From: a virus
Reading direction: 5' to 3' (one strand)
IMG/VR virus record: IMGVR_UViG_3300024239_000011
Span: 268,303 to 332,302 of that record
Length of the DNA stretch: 64,000 nt
The notes under the pieces are model-generated. The model was not told where the DNA came from, searched no databases, and saw only the letters and a program-made list of their open reading frames with translations. Positions 53,515 through 61,115 of the stretch are shown piece after piece (position 1 is the first letter of the stretch; each line of letters starts with the position of its first letter). The position numbers and the translations under genes are program-made.

Positions 53515-53898
53515 ATGGCTGAACAAAATGTTCCTTCGAATACCGATGCAGCAACGTATTCGACCACAGCAGCGGAAACCCCGCAAATCACCGCACCGCA
53601 AATACTGACGGCCAACATGTTCCAAAACATGTTGAATGTGCTGGAAAATGCTCTCGGTAGCCATACCCATACGCATCAAGATACCGCATTGAATGCGTGT
53701 ACGTGTTGGAACTATACACCGTGTGACCGTTTAGTGACCAACCTTACCTGTGTTGATTGTTCGCCTGGAAATTGTGCTGGGCAGTGCCGCACGTGTGGTA
53801 CCGCGCAATGTGGGACTTATGAGTGTGCCTGTGCTGATGTTCAGGGATGGGTTGATAATACTCCTGGGGGTAACGGGACACCCTGCACACTGCCTTGA
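53515..53898 (+). CDS. Cysteine-rich tail-tip-like protein, candidate radical SAM substrate, 127 aa
   Basis: Residues 1-60 look like a tail-fibre segment with a helix (LTANMFQNMLNVLENALG) and HTHTH at 50-54. Residues 62-124 hold 12 cysteines (62, 64, 70, 79, 82, 87, 91, 94, 99, 104, 106, 124), rich in Gly, Thr and Asn. This leader-plus-Cys-core layout resembles precursors of thioether-crosslinked peptides. It lies 0.9 kb after the radical SAM operon. Alternatives are a disulfide-rich or metal-binding tip. Cytoplasmic expression makes free thiols available. Confidence 0.65.
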   Translation: MAEQNVPSNTDAATYSTTAAETPQITAPQILTANMFQNMLNVLENALGSHTHTHQDTALNACTCWNYTPCDRLVTNLTCVDCSPGNCAGQCRTCGTAQCGTYECACADVQGWVDNTPGGNGTPCTLP

Positions 53899-53918
53899 AT
53901 AATTACCTAAACAAATTG

Positions 53919-53962
53919 ACCAGAAACCTCGAACCATGCGATTTTGGACGAGGTTCTGGTTA
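53919..53962 (+). repeat. Inverted repeat, possible regulatory hairpin
   Basis: ACCAGAAACCTCG and CGAGGTTCTGGT (12 pairs with one bulged base) lie between the Cys-rich gene and the next. There is no T-run; it may be a weak terminator or an RNA stability element. Confidence 0.4.
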
Positions 53963-53976
53963 ATGAAGGTATTAGG

Positions 53977-54447
53977 ATGATCGAGTGTAAATCGGGTGAG
54001 AGCAATCCACGTTTTCAATTTGATATTACTCGCGGTGAGCGCGAGTATTTTGATGCTTTTGCTGCGGAATGCGAACTGTTGTTCAACTTTGAGCGACAAC
54101 TTGCCCTTGTAATGCAAACACCCGTACCCGACCCCGCCTTGCATTACCACGATACATTGTCGGTGCTGTTTCGGGTTGATAAAGCACCGACGCTTGATCT
54201 TGACCATGCACGCGCATGGCTCGAAGAAAACAAACCTGATTTGCCGCCACAACTTATTTTTCGCCGAGTGTTCCCTGATGATGCGGAGGGTGAAGCGTGG
54301 TTGGCGGAATTGACAATCCCCGAAACGGTGTCGGTGTCGAAGCTTGGGTATGTTGATCCCATGACGTTTGATATTTGGACCATGTACCAGTTCGAATGCC
54401 CCACGGTTGATGATGCCGCTGTGGTTGGTCCACTGGTGGAGGTTTAA
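53977..54447 (+). CDS. Unknown acidic protein, 156 aa
   Basis: I chose ATG 53977 (MIECKSGESNPRFQFDITRG); a TTG at 53944 would fall in the inverted repeat. Strongly acidic, with beta strands in the C-terminal half (GEAWLAELTIPETVSVSKLG). First gene of the long small-gene run. No family recognised. Confidence 0.65.
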   Translation: MIECKSGESNPRFQFDITRGEREYFDAFAAECELLFNFERQLALVMQTPVPDPALHYHDTLSVLFRVDKAPTLDLDHARAWLEENKPDLPPQLIFRRVFPDDAEGEAWLAELTIPETVSVSKLGYVDPMTFDIWTMYQFECPTVDDAAVVGPLVEV

Positions 54448-54450
54448 TCC

Positions 54451-54735
54451 ATGACGGCAGTATCGCAAAGAGAATTCGAGCGTATGGCGCAAGCAGTTTA
54501 CCAACAGGAATTGAAAACTCCATGGTTTGCGCCAGTGGGGTTGATGCGCAGCATCAACCCCACGGACTACAATCCGTGTGCGGAGATTGCGTCGGTACCT
54601 TATATAAGCCTTCAAACCCGACTGAAGATGGCGGGGCTTGATACGTTCGAGGTCGTATGTGACGAGCGGAACAACACCACCGAAACAAAGTCCAAGGTTG
54701 ATTACTTGGCAGCTATTCGAGAGGTAGTGGGATAA
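54451..54735 (+). CDS. Unknown protein with shared C-terminal motif, 94 aa
   Basis: Starts MTAVSQREFERMAQAVYQQE with GAGGT upstream. Its C-terminus KVDYLAAIREVVG recurs, slightly varied, at the ends of the proteins at 55248, 59274 and perhaps 61112. The rest has no known motif. Overlaps the next start by one base (TAATG). Confidence 0.7.
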   Translation: MTAVSQREFERMAQAVYQQELKTPWFAPVGLMRSINPTDYNPCAEIASVPYISLQTRLKMAGLDTFEVVCDERNNTTETKSKVDYLAAIREVVG

Positions 54736-55049
54736 TGACGACCGTAGGCGCACTTATCACGGAGAAGGCATACTTGATTCTGTCCGAGCATCATAAGGAT
54801 TTATGGGATCGGCTTGGTATCGAGGTTATTGGGATTGAAGAACTTGACGGCGATGAAGTAGGTGACGAGGGTCCAAACCTACTTCTTGATTTGAAGGTAA
54901 AACGCGATCTCCCGGATGGCACTTTACTGTTCGTGCGGGTCGGGCGTGTGGTTGAAGGTGAAAACGGTCCCGTAATGGACAAGAGTGCCTATGGGGCAAC
55001 GCCACTCATTGATGGGGAGCGTCGGGACGATCTGACGTGGTGGGGATGA
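54735..55049 (+). CDS. Unknown acidic protein, 104 aa
   Basis: N-terminal helix (ITEKAYLILSEHHKDLWDRL) and acidic beta-rich remainder. Coupled on both sides by overlapping stop and start codons. No function recognised. Confidence 0.65.
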   Translation: MTTVGALITEKAYLILSEHHKDLWDRLGIEVIGIEELDGDEVGDEGPNLLLDLKVKRDLPDGTLLFVRVGRVVEGENGPVMDKSAYGATPLIDGERRDDLTWWG

Positions 55050-55258
55050 GTTGGACGAAGCATGTTGTTTTCTTCACGCCATTGTATCCAGCACTTCCTT
55101 GTGTTCCGGTGAACCAAACAAAAATTCTCCTTACCCAGGAAATAATTGACCGGATGCGTCAGGCATATATACAACACAAAAAACAAGAACTACTAGACGA
55201 TTCTATCGTCTACCAGCACTCATCCCCACGAGGAAAGATCGAATATTATGAGCAATAA
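55046..55258 (+). CDS. Unknown protein, 70 aa
   Basis: I chose ATG 55046 (MSWTKHVVFFTPLYPALPCV), overlapping the previous stop (ATGA). Helical C-terminus. Overlaps the next gene by 11 bases. Function unknown. Confidence 0.6.
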   Translation: MSWTKHVVFFTPLYPALPCVPVNQTKILLTQEIIDRMRQAYIQHKKQELLDDSIVYQHSSPRGKIEYYEQ

Positions 55259-55460
55259 AATAATATGCCTGGAAATCCAGGCAGTGGGGCGTGGACTTCG
55301 TGAGGTTTCAGGGTATATCGAATTCGTTAATTTTACACCGTCATGTGACGACGATGTGGAACTGGAACGTCTCGCAAACGATATTGAATCCTTGGAAACC
55401 ATTGAAACCGAACAGGTTGATTATCTTGGTATTATCCGACAAGTCATTGGGTCTAAATAA
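55248..55460 (+). CDS. Unknown protein with shared C-terminal motif, 70 aa
   Basis: Starts MSNKIICLEIQAVGRGLREV and ends QVDYLGIIRQVIGSK, the shared tail motif. Its stop codon lies inside the TAAATA core of the promoter for CheY. Confidence 0.6.
   Translation: MSNKIICLEIQAVGRGLREVSGYIEFVNFTPSCDDDVELERLANDIESLETIETEQVDYLGIIRQVIGSK
55454..55459 (+). promoter_or_regulatory. Late promoter (TAAATA) of cheY
   Basis: CTAAATAA overlaps the stop of the previous gene and lies 28 bases before the CheY ATG, the same spacing as other late promoters here. Confidence 0.55.
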
Positions 55461-55486
55461 GTCAAACTGTCAATCAGAGGTGGTAA

Positions 55487-55870
55487 ATGGTCAATTTTGA
55501 TATGCGCATTCTGGTAGTCGATGACTATGCTACGATGCAGAAGATTGAGCGCAATTTGCTCAAGCAGATTGGTTTCGGGAATGTTGATACCGCAAATGAC
55601 GGCTCCCAGGCACTTCAAATGCTTCGGTTGCAGCACTATGATCTTATCCTGTCCGATTGGAACATGGAGCCGATGACCGGTCTGATGTTGTTGCGCGAAG
55701 TGCGCAATGACCCTGCCCTGAAGCATATCCCATTCATCATGGTAACTGCGGAAACTAAACAGGAAAATGTGATCGCTGCTCGGGAAGCAGGGGTGTCCAA
55801 CTATATAATTAAACCCTTTACGGCGGATACATTAAAGAAGAAACTACAGTCGGTTATCGGGGATTTCTAA
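55487..55870 (+). CDS. cheY: CheY-like chemotaxis response regulator
   Basis: A single receiver domain of 127 aa with every CheY landmark: acidic pair D12/D13, phosphoacceptor D57 (LSDWNMEPMTG), T87 (MVTAE), switch residue Y106 and K109-P110. The wording DWNMEPMTGLMLLREVR and ENVIAAREAGVSNYIIKPF is alphaproteobacterial in style. Phospho-CheY binds the flagellar switch and changes rotation. No kinase or output domain is attached. With the phage FliG it suggests control of host motility. AGGTGG precedes the ATG; its last base is shared with the next start. Confidence 0.94.
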   Translation: MVNFDMRILVVDDYATMQKIERNLLKQIGFGNVDTANDGSQALQMLRLQHYDLILSDWNMEPMTGLMLLREVRNDPALKHIPFIMVTAETKQENVIAAREAGVSNYIIKPFTADTLKKKLQSVIGDF

Positions 55871-56322
55871 TGTTCTCTCGAAAGCGCGATGCGCTTGAAC
55901 TCCTATGCACGTTGTACGTCATTTTTAAACTGGCAAAAACCAAAGGCGACCTCGCCCTTGAGTCGCATTGCGAGCAACCAGAACACAGCCCGATATTTGT
56001 TAATTCCAGCTTGTCAAAAGCAGAAAAGGTCGTACTTGCGGATTCGATGCGACTCTTAACACTCGGGTTAGATAGTCCTGATGATGTGGAACGTTTTATG
56101 GTCGGTATGTTTGTCATATCCGTCAAACATACCGACAGGATGGATGTGATTATTGAAGCATTTGTGGCACATTGCAAAGGCTATGCACCGCAAATTTCCA
56201 TTGAATTTGCTCGTGCCGCGTTCGGTATTAAAAACCGCCCGACTTTTCAGGAAACTGAGGAAGCAATCACTAACCTCCTTCTTGATGATTATCAGTATAA
56301 ATGGCAACATCACGGGAAATAA
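55870..56322 (+). CDS. Unknown protein, 150 aa
   Basis: Coupled to cheY (TAATG), so it may be cotranscribed and functionally linked. Helical throughout (MFSRKRDALELLCTLYVIFK), with moderate hydrophobicity but no clear membrane segment. No CheX, CheC or CheZ motif was seen. Confidence 0.65.
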   Translation: MFSRKRDALELLCTLYVIFKLAKTKGDLALESHCEQPEHSPIFVNSSLSKAEKVVLADSMRLLTLGLDSPDDVERFMVGMFVISVKHTDRMDVIIEAFVAHCKGYAPQISIEFARAAFGIKNRPTFQETEEAITNLLLDDYQYKWQHHGK

Positions 56323-56399
56323 TCACGCGCATATGTTTCGTCTTTGCGATCTTCACAAACCCGTGCTAAAAATGGCCAAAATGGTTTTGTGAGGTCGAA

Positions 56400-56966
56400 A
56401 TGTTTAAGTGGCTGGGTAGACTGCGATGTGATGTTTCGGCTCAAGAGATTGAGCCGCCCTCGGTGGTAGTATCACCAACCCCAGAGGAATACCTGAATCG
56501 GGATTTCCCGCCATTGTGTTCGGAATTCAATTCCAGTGGGGAAGTTGAGACGGCACGCACTGCGTGGGTACAATACCAGAATGAAAAACGGCGATCCGAG
56601 CAGCAGCCCGAATTAGACAAACTGATTACTCAAGACAATATCGACCGGGAAGCGGCACAAACCTTCAAACCGAACGTGAAGATCGTTCGGTACGCGGCTG
56701 GTGATTTTCTAGTTTACGAAGGGCAGGAATACCCTCGTAATTTCATTGAGTCCATTGTTATTACCAATCCTGGCGTCGAACCGCAAGTGGTGCAACTTCA
56801 CTGGACGATGCGTTTTCCGGGAACATTTGCCGCTGTATTAGTTCCGGCATCAATAACGATGCGTTTGTGTTCGGGGACGGAAATCGTCATTACCTGTAAC
56901 CGGTGGAACGTGGATATTCTTCATAAAGCATTGATTCATGCATGGAAACATGGAGAGCCGGATTGA
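56400..56966 (+). CDS. Unknown protein, 188 aa
   Basis: GAGGTC precedes the ATG. The N-terminal 90 residues are hydrophilic; the C-terminal half is beta-rich (HWTMRFPGTFAAVLVPASIT). No family recognised. Confidence 0.7.
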   Translation: MFKWLGRLRCDVSAQEIEPPSVVVSPTPEEYLNRDFPPLCSEFNSSGEVETARTAWVQYQNEKRRSEQQPELDKLITQDNIDREAAQTFKPNVKIVRYAAGDFLVYEGQEYPRNFIESIVITNPGVEPQVVQLHWTMRFPGTFAAVLVPASITMRLCSGTEIVITCNRWNVDILHKALIHAWKHGEPD

Positions 56967-57268
56967 ACATTGTGCTGGTTTCATCGGATATGTGGGCACG
57001 ACTGCATGAGGTATTACCATCTCGCGATGCCATCATTATGATAGTGCGCGAGACAATGCAAACTGTTATGAATACCTATTTGTTCGAAATGGTTGATGAA
57101 AACACTCGGCAATCCCTTTCCTTACATATGAGGCGTCAATTGTCCGTTTTACCACTCGAAGATTTCGCAGTGTTTGCTAAATTTCAGGGCAATGGTATTA
57201 CGGTTGATGTCATGGTCAAACACAATGGGGAATGGATTTCGTTCCCCGGTAAGATGGGTACTTGCTGA
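56963..57268 (+). CDS. Unknown protein, 101 aa
   Basis: I chose TTG 56963 (MNIVLVSSDMWARLHEVLPS), which has GGAG upstream and overlaps the previous stop; ATG 56942 in the same frame is the alternative. Alpha/beta pattern. Unknown function. Confidence 0.55.
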   Translation: MNIVLVSSDMWARLHEVLPSRDAIIMIVRETMQTVMNTYLFEMVDENTRQSLSLHMRRQLSVLPLEDFAVFAKFQGNGITVDVMVKHNGEWISFPGKMGTC

Positions 57269-57711
57269 TGTTTCTTGACCCAACCCCTGAAATTCGGAAG
57301 AAGCATCGATTTGCTTCAAACGAATATTTGTACGATGACAATGTTGTCGTGATTCATGCGGATTGGTTTGGGAACCGTACCATCGAGGTTGTGCGTCCAC
57401 ATCACATTCCGACCAGCGATCTTACCGGCTCTGTTGTCGGTTTGTATCAGTGTTTTGCTGTATTACCACCCACCACGGCAACCATTATCGACACGCCATT
57501 TGGGTTCTGTGTCGAAGACGGGAATCGGTACTACGCATCGGATTTTTACGACAGCAAAACTGATCCCTTGCTGGTGGTCGAGCAAGTTGCCGTGCATGTG
57601 ATGGATCAAGCTCGTTGGCACATTACCGAGCGAATTCACGAGGCAGTCCAGTGTATCCTTGCGTTGGTTCCGGAACAATGCGATACTCGGCCAACCGAAT
57701 CTTCCATATGA
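57268..57711 (+). CDS. Unknown protein, 147 aa
   Basis: I chose ATG 57268 (MFLDPTPEIRKKHRFASNEY), which shares a base with the previous stop. Beta-rich core (FGNRTIEVVRPHHIPTSDL), helical C-terminus. No motif recognised. Confidence 0.65.
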   Translation: MFLDPTPEIRKKHRFASNEYLYDDNVVVIHADWFGNRTIEVVRPHHIPTSDLTGSVVGLYQCFAVLPPTTATIIDTPFGFCVEDGNRYYASDFYDSKTDPLLVVEQVAVHVMDQARWHITERIHEAVQCILALVPEQCDTRPTESSI

Positions 57712-57721
57712 GTTTTGGTCA

Positions 57722-57883
57722 ATGACTGAAATATGGGACTACAAACAACCAGAACCGTTTCGGTGTCCCCTCAATAGTAGCTGCCAAAGCTGTGACGAGG
57801 CATGTGTACCGTTAGTTCCGGAGGATTTTGAACAACAAATCAAGGCTTACAAAGACTTGATGGACGGCAGCAGCAACGATTGA
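57722..57883 (+). CDS. Small Cys-containing protein, 53 aa
   Basis: I chose ATG 57722 (MTEIWDYKQPEPFRCPLNSS). Four cysteines in CPLNSSCQSCDEACV suggest a small metal site or disulfides; there is no signal peptide. The longer frame overlaps the upstream gene. Confidence 0.5.
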   Translation: MTEIWDYKQPEPFRCPLNSSCQSCDEACVPLVPEDFEQQIKAYKDLMDGSSND

Positions 57884-57890
57884 GGCGAAC

Positions 57891-58064
57891 ATGACGATAA
57901 GCGGTGGGTTGATGATTTTTGTGGCGGCTATGGCTATTGCCATTGTGATGTTTGGGCTGAAAGCGGCGGTGTTCTTGGCAATCGGTGCAACCGTCGTCTT
58001 GGTATTCTTGCGTCCAGAGGTGGGACGGACATGTATTACCAAGATTCGTGAGCATTTGAAATGA
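57891..58064 (+). CDS. Small membrane protein, 57 aa
   Basis: A 57-codon frame (MTISGGLMIFVAAMAIAIVM...) with GAGGCGA upstream and two adjacent hydrophobic segments (about 6-24 and 26-40) ending in a basic tail. Its stop overlaps the next start (ATGA). Confidence 0.6.
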   Translation: MTISGGLMIFVAAMAIAIVMFGLKAAVFLAIGATVVLVFLRPEVGRTCITKIREHLK

Positions 58065-58330
58065 AGAAACTCACGTTCCTACTGGTGCTAATAGCACCGA
58101 CCATCGCTCACGCCGATTACGCTTTGCTATACCCTGCGGGGCACTCTCGACCTGGGGTGCAATTGGAAACGATTGAGGCATGTCGTCGTGGCGCAGCAGA
58201 GATATACCATTTCTGGGATACGTCCGGTAGATATAGCTTCCTCTGCATGAACACTAAAACCGGGGTGATTGAGGAAGAAGTAAAATGCGACGACCGCAAA
58301 TGCACCGCGTATCAGAAAGCCGACAAATGA
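58061..58330 (+). CDS. Exported small Cys protein A, 89 aa
   Basis: Signal peptide MKKLTFLLVLIAPTIAHA with cleavage near residue 18. Mature part has four cysteines in EAC...FLC...VKC...KC, the pattern shared with genes 58327 and 58918. Probably periplasmic with two disulfides. Function unknown; a periplasmic exclusion or lysis-related factor is conceivable. Confidence 0.7.
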   Translation: MKKLTFLLVLIAPTIAHADYALLYPAGHSRPGVQLETIEACRRGAAEIYHFWDTSGRYSFLCMNTKTGVIEEEVKCDDRKCTAYQKADK

Positions 58331-58665
58331 TTCGATCCCTGCTTGCGCTTATGCTTATCAGTGTGCCGTCACTGGTGCATGCCGGTGAATACATACTGAC
58401 GATGGGTATTGGGTACAACACTGCAACAACAGCAACACTCAATAATATCGAAGCCTGCATCACAATGGCGGCTGAGTTACACGGGCGATGGCGCGGTGGT
58501 GAACGGTATCAGTGCTTCGACAAGGATACCGGGAAAATGGTTGTAAAAATCGGATGTAACGACAATCGCGAGTGTAAAGCCTGGGATCGCACCGAGCGGT
58601 TGGTTGCCATTGTAGATATCACCAACGATGGTAAGGAAACCTCATTGCGGGCGGTGATGCCGTAA
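58327..58665 (+). CDS. Exported small Cys protein B, 112 aa
   Basis: Signal peptide MIRSLLALMLISVPSLVHAG. The mature part repeats the EAC, YQC, IGC, EC pattern of the preceding gene (NNIEACITMAAELHGRWRGG). ATG 58327 overlaps the previous stop. Probably a paralogue. Confidence 0.7.
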   Translation: MIRSLLALMLISVPSLVHAGEYILTMGIGYNTATTATLNNIEACITMAAELHGRWRGGERYQCFDKDTGKMVVKIGCNDNRECKAWDRTERLVAIVDITNDGKETSLRAVMP

Positions 58666-58686
58666 CTGTTTCAACAGGAGAAGATT

Positions 58687-58908
58687 GTGATCTATCCGAT
58701 TACCAAAGAACTGGAAGCGCAATTGAATAGCGACCAGCTTCATGCTTTGCGCGAGAAAATCGCTTCGACCAAAGTCCTTGCTCATTCGAGTAAAATGGAT
58801 ATTTGGTTGAGTGACCCGCGCCCGTGTTATGCAAGCAAGCACATTGCCTATTTCACCATGGCGGTGATCGTGTCTGCATTCGCTGTATTCATTATCAGCT
58901 TCGCCTAA
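58687..58908 (+). CDS. Tail-anchored membrane protein, 73 aa
   Basis: GTG start with AGGAG upstream. Soluble helical N-terminal 50 residues, then a C-terminal hydrophobic segment (IAYFTMAVIVSAFAVFIISF) at the very end, predicting a tail-anchored inner-membrane protein. A holin role is possible only by size; nothing specific supports it. Confidence 0.6.
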   Translation: MIYPITKELEAQLNSDQLHALREKIASTKVLAHSSKMDIWLSDPRPCYASKHIAYFTMAVIVSAFAVFIISFA

Positions 58909-58917
58909 GAGGGTGCT

Positions 58918-59277
58918 ATGAAGAAATTCTTGCTCGCAACCGTTTTGTTCTTCCCGTTGTTTGCCAACGCGGCAGATTTGGAACATACGCTGATTGTTGA
59001 AATGGGCTTTCAACATGCGGTCTCGGTGCCTGTTAGCGGATCGGAGGCGTGCAAGAATTTGGCGTTCGACATCTACGCGAAGAAGAATGGTAATAATGGC
59101 GCACCACGCGGGGCACAAACTCTTCGGGTTGGGTCTGCTAATGTTGATATTGGACAGCGTATCATCGACCCTTGGTTCTTCGATTGCGTCAACTCAAAAC
59201 TCGGTAAAATCACGCATAGCATTATGTGTGAAAAAGGCGAGTGCAGCGTCATTGAGTACAAGGGAGACATAAAATGA
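58918..59277 (+). CDS. Exported small Cys protein C, 119 aa
   Basis: Signal peptide MKKFLLATVLFFPLFANA. The mature part again carries SEAC, FFDC, IMC, EC. An insert of about 30 residues separates the first two cysteines. Third member of the probable paralogue set with 58061 and 58327; overlaps the next start by four bases. Confidence 0.7.
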   Translation: MKKFLLATVLFFPLFANAADLEHTLIVEMGFQHAVSVPVSGSEACKNLAFDIYAKKNGNNGAPRGAQTLRVGSANVDIGQRIIDPWFFDCVNSKLGKITHSIMCEKGECSVIEYKGDIK

Positions 59278-59867
59278 ACATTACCGGAGACACATTCACT
59301 GCCGACGCCGAAGTTATCGAGTACGATTGTTTTCAAATTCCGATTTTCATTCATACCATCAAATCAGTGGCAGACCTTCGTGGTGGTTGGATGTTCGAAG
59401 ATGGTATTCATTATGCGGTCAACGAGGTTCGGGATGAGAAGGCGCTTCGCAGCGTCCTCATTGAGAAACTGCACGAATCCTTGAATGATTTCAATGCTCC
59501 ACCGGCTGGACATGTGCGGGGTGTGATTAACTCGGCGTTGTGCCATAGTAATCGGCTGACCCCGCATGATATTGACGAAATCTACGCCATGGGAATCAAT
59601 CCCATTCGATTTATCAATGGGGCATTGGTGATCTGGGGACAACGCATCGTCAACCGGGGTAGCCCCCAGAACATGTATTGGGACCGGGGTAGGGGGAAAT
59701 TTGACCTCAATCCATGGTTTGAGCAGTTCAGCACGACCACAAAGATACGTTGGGAGTTTCCCATGATTTGGGATATGTCGAAACTTTTGGCGTCCGCACC
59801 CGCACCAGAAGCCCTGAAAACCGATTACCTTGCCGCCATCCATGACATCTGCAAGGCGGAACAATGA
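59274..59867 (+). CDS. Unknown protein with shared C-terminal motif, 197 aa
   Basis: Starts MNITGDTFTADAEVIEYDCF. Mixed alpha/beta, ending ALKTDYLAAIHDICKAEQ, the shared tail motif. Coupled to neighbours by ATGA overlaps on both sides. No known family. Confidence 0.7.
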   Translation: MNITGDTFTADAEVIEYDCFQIPIFIHTIKSVADLRGGWMFEDGIHYAVNEVRDEKALRSVLIEKLHESLNDFNAPPAGHVRGVINSALCHSNRLTPHDIDEIYAMGINPIRFINGALVIWGQRIVNRGSPQNMYWDRGRGKFDLNPWFEQFSTTTKIRWEFPMIWDMSKLLASAPAPEALKTDYLAAIHDICKAEQ

Positions 59868-60046
59868 GCCAGTATGGTTTTTATACGGCGATCACCTCGT
59901 CAGTAGTTGCATTGGTCAACACCGTGATCATGCAATTACTGCGACTGTGGTACGGGTTCGAAGCCATGATCGCTTACGGTGCAATTATCTTGCTGATCTG
60001 TATGACAATCATTTGGCAGATGTTCCGTAAAAAGGACAAGTCATGA
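59864..60046 (+). CDS. Small membrane protein, 60 aa
   Basis: Two hydrophobic segments (about 8-26 and 32-52) with a basic C-terminus (FRKKDKS), predicting both ends in the cytoplasm. Overlaps both neighbours by four bases. Holin-like in size, but no supporting motif. Confidence 0.6.
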   Translation: MSQYGFYTAITSSVVALVNTVIMQLLRLWYGFEAMIAYGAIILLICMTIIWQMFRKKDKS

Positions 60047-60405
60047 CCGAGAAACCGTTAGAAGTCCGGTTCACGGATTGGAGAGGGCATTACCGGGGCA
60101 ACCCCGGTGATATCGCGATCACGGTGACGTATCCACGTTCTTTTACCAAACGACGCCAGAAAAACCTTATTAAGTTCTTTACGTTCATTGGACCATTGGC
60201 TGAATTTACCGAACCATATGTTGCTGATGGGCGCGTCGAGGTGTTCTTTTTGGACCAAAATCAATGGCAAAACCGGTTGGCGACTTTGACCTTTGTATTC
60301 AAGGAACATCAACTGGCGACGTTGTTCCGGCTAAAATTTGACGGCGCGCTGGGTATCACGTTCAAAAACATTGAGAATCTGTCTCAAATTGTCCGGGTGG
60401 CATAG
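60043..60405 (+). CDS. Unknown protein, 120 aa
   Basis: Basic, beta-rich (EVFFLDQNQWQNRLATLTFV, LFRLKFDGALGITF). It resembles part of the protein at 61112 (FFFQDPNIAIKFRFKF), so the two may share a fold. Function unknown. Confidence 0.65.
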   Translation: MTEKPLEVRFTDWRGHYRGNPGDIAITVTYPRSFTKRRQKNLIKFFTFIGPLAEFTEPYVADGRVEVFFLDQNQWQNRLATLTFVFKEHQLATLFRLKFDGALGITFKNIENLSQIVRVA

Positions 60406-60413
60406 GAAATACC

Positions 60414-60761
60414 ATGACGTATCTCGGTGAAATCTTCGAACTACGCGAAGAGCATTTTGCTCTTCTTGCCGGGATGGCGGGCGCGTTGGAGTGGTGTGAG
60501 GAACCCTACGAAGGTATTCCTCTGTTCGACATCAAACGCCCCTACGGTAATTCCGGTCGTGTGGCTATTGCCGCAGATGTAGCGGTACAAGTCGGACACG
60601 ACCGGGAATACGTTGAGGATAACGAAGAGCGCATTGAAGAAATGTTGGCACTGCATCGGGAAACCGCCGATGCACTTCACATCATCCTCACGGTGCGCAA
60701 CGCAACCCCCGGAAAATATCGGCGGATATTCCGGAATGAATGGCTACGGGTGGAAGGGTAA
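60414..60761 (+). CDS. Unknown acidic protein, 115 aa
   Basis: Acidic and helical C-terminus (EDNEERIEEMLALHRETADA), beta segment in the middle (GRVAIAADVAVQVG). No family recognised. A GGAAA ribosome binding site precedes it. Confidence 0.65.
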   Translation: MTYLGEIFELREEHFALLAGMAGALEWCEEPYEGIPLFDIKRPYGNSGRVAIAADVAVQVGHDREYVEDNEERIEEMLALHRETADALHIILTVRNATPGKYRRIFRNEWLRVEG

Positions 60762-60767
60762 TTGGCG

Positions 60768-61115
60768 ATGAGTGACCAGTTCGAGAAGAAAGCCAGTGAT
60801 GTCCTGGCACGGTTCCCCGCTCCGTCCAATTGGGCGGCTGGCGTCAAAGCCCAGCGTCTTGAACTGGCGTTGACCAATGCTCTGCGTGAAACATTTGAGC
60901 AAGGTCGCGCCTCGGTCGGCGGAAACACGGACGGGCTGGTGGCAATTGCCAAAGCAACGAAAAAATTCTTGTTGGCGTTGCATGACTATCGCGAGCGCCC
61001 GCTTGATGAATACAATGTGGCAACCGATGACCGTATTTCCTGTGTTGAAGACCTCGAAGACGAACTGATCGATGTTGTGAATGCCAATAAGCATGTGTTC
61101 GGGGATCACCAATGA
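60768..61115 (+). CDS. Unknown helical protein, 115 aa
   Basis: I chose ATG 60768 (MSDQFEKKASDVLARFPAPS). Mostly helical and acidic. ATGA overlap with the next gene. Unknown function. Confidence 0.65.
   Translation: MSDQFEKKASDVLARFPAPSNWAAGVKAQRLELALTNALRETFEQGRASVGGNTDGLVAIAKATKKFLLALHDYRERPLDEYNVATDDRISCVEDLEDELIDVVNANKHVFGDHQ

Noticed and set aside
53731-54753. Leftward 340-aa ORF
   Set aside because: Crosses two rightward genes and the inverted repeat; composition is His/Arg-rich and shadow-like.
58687-60046. Holin call for the small membrane proteins at 58687 and 59864
   Set aside because: Size and hydrophobicity alone are not enough; no endolysin was recognised nearby.
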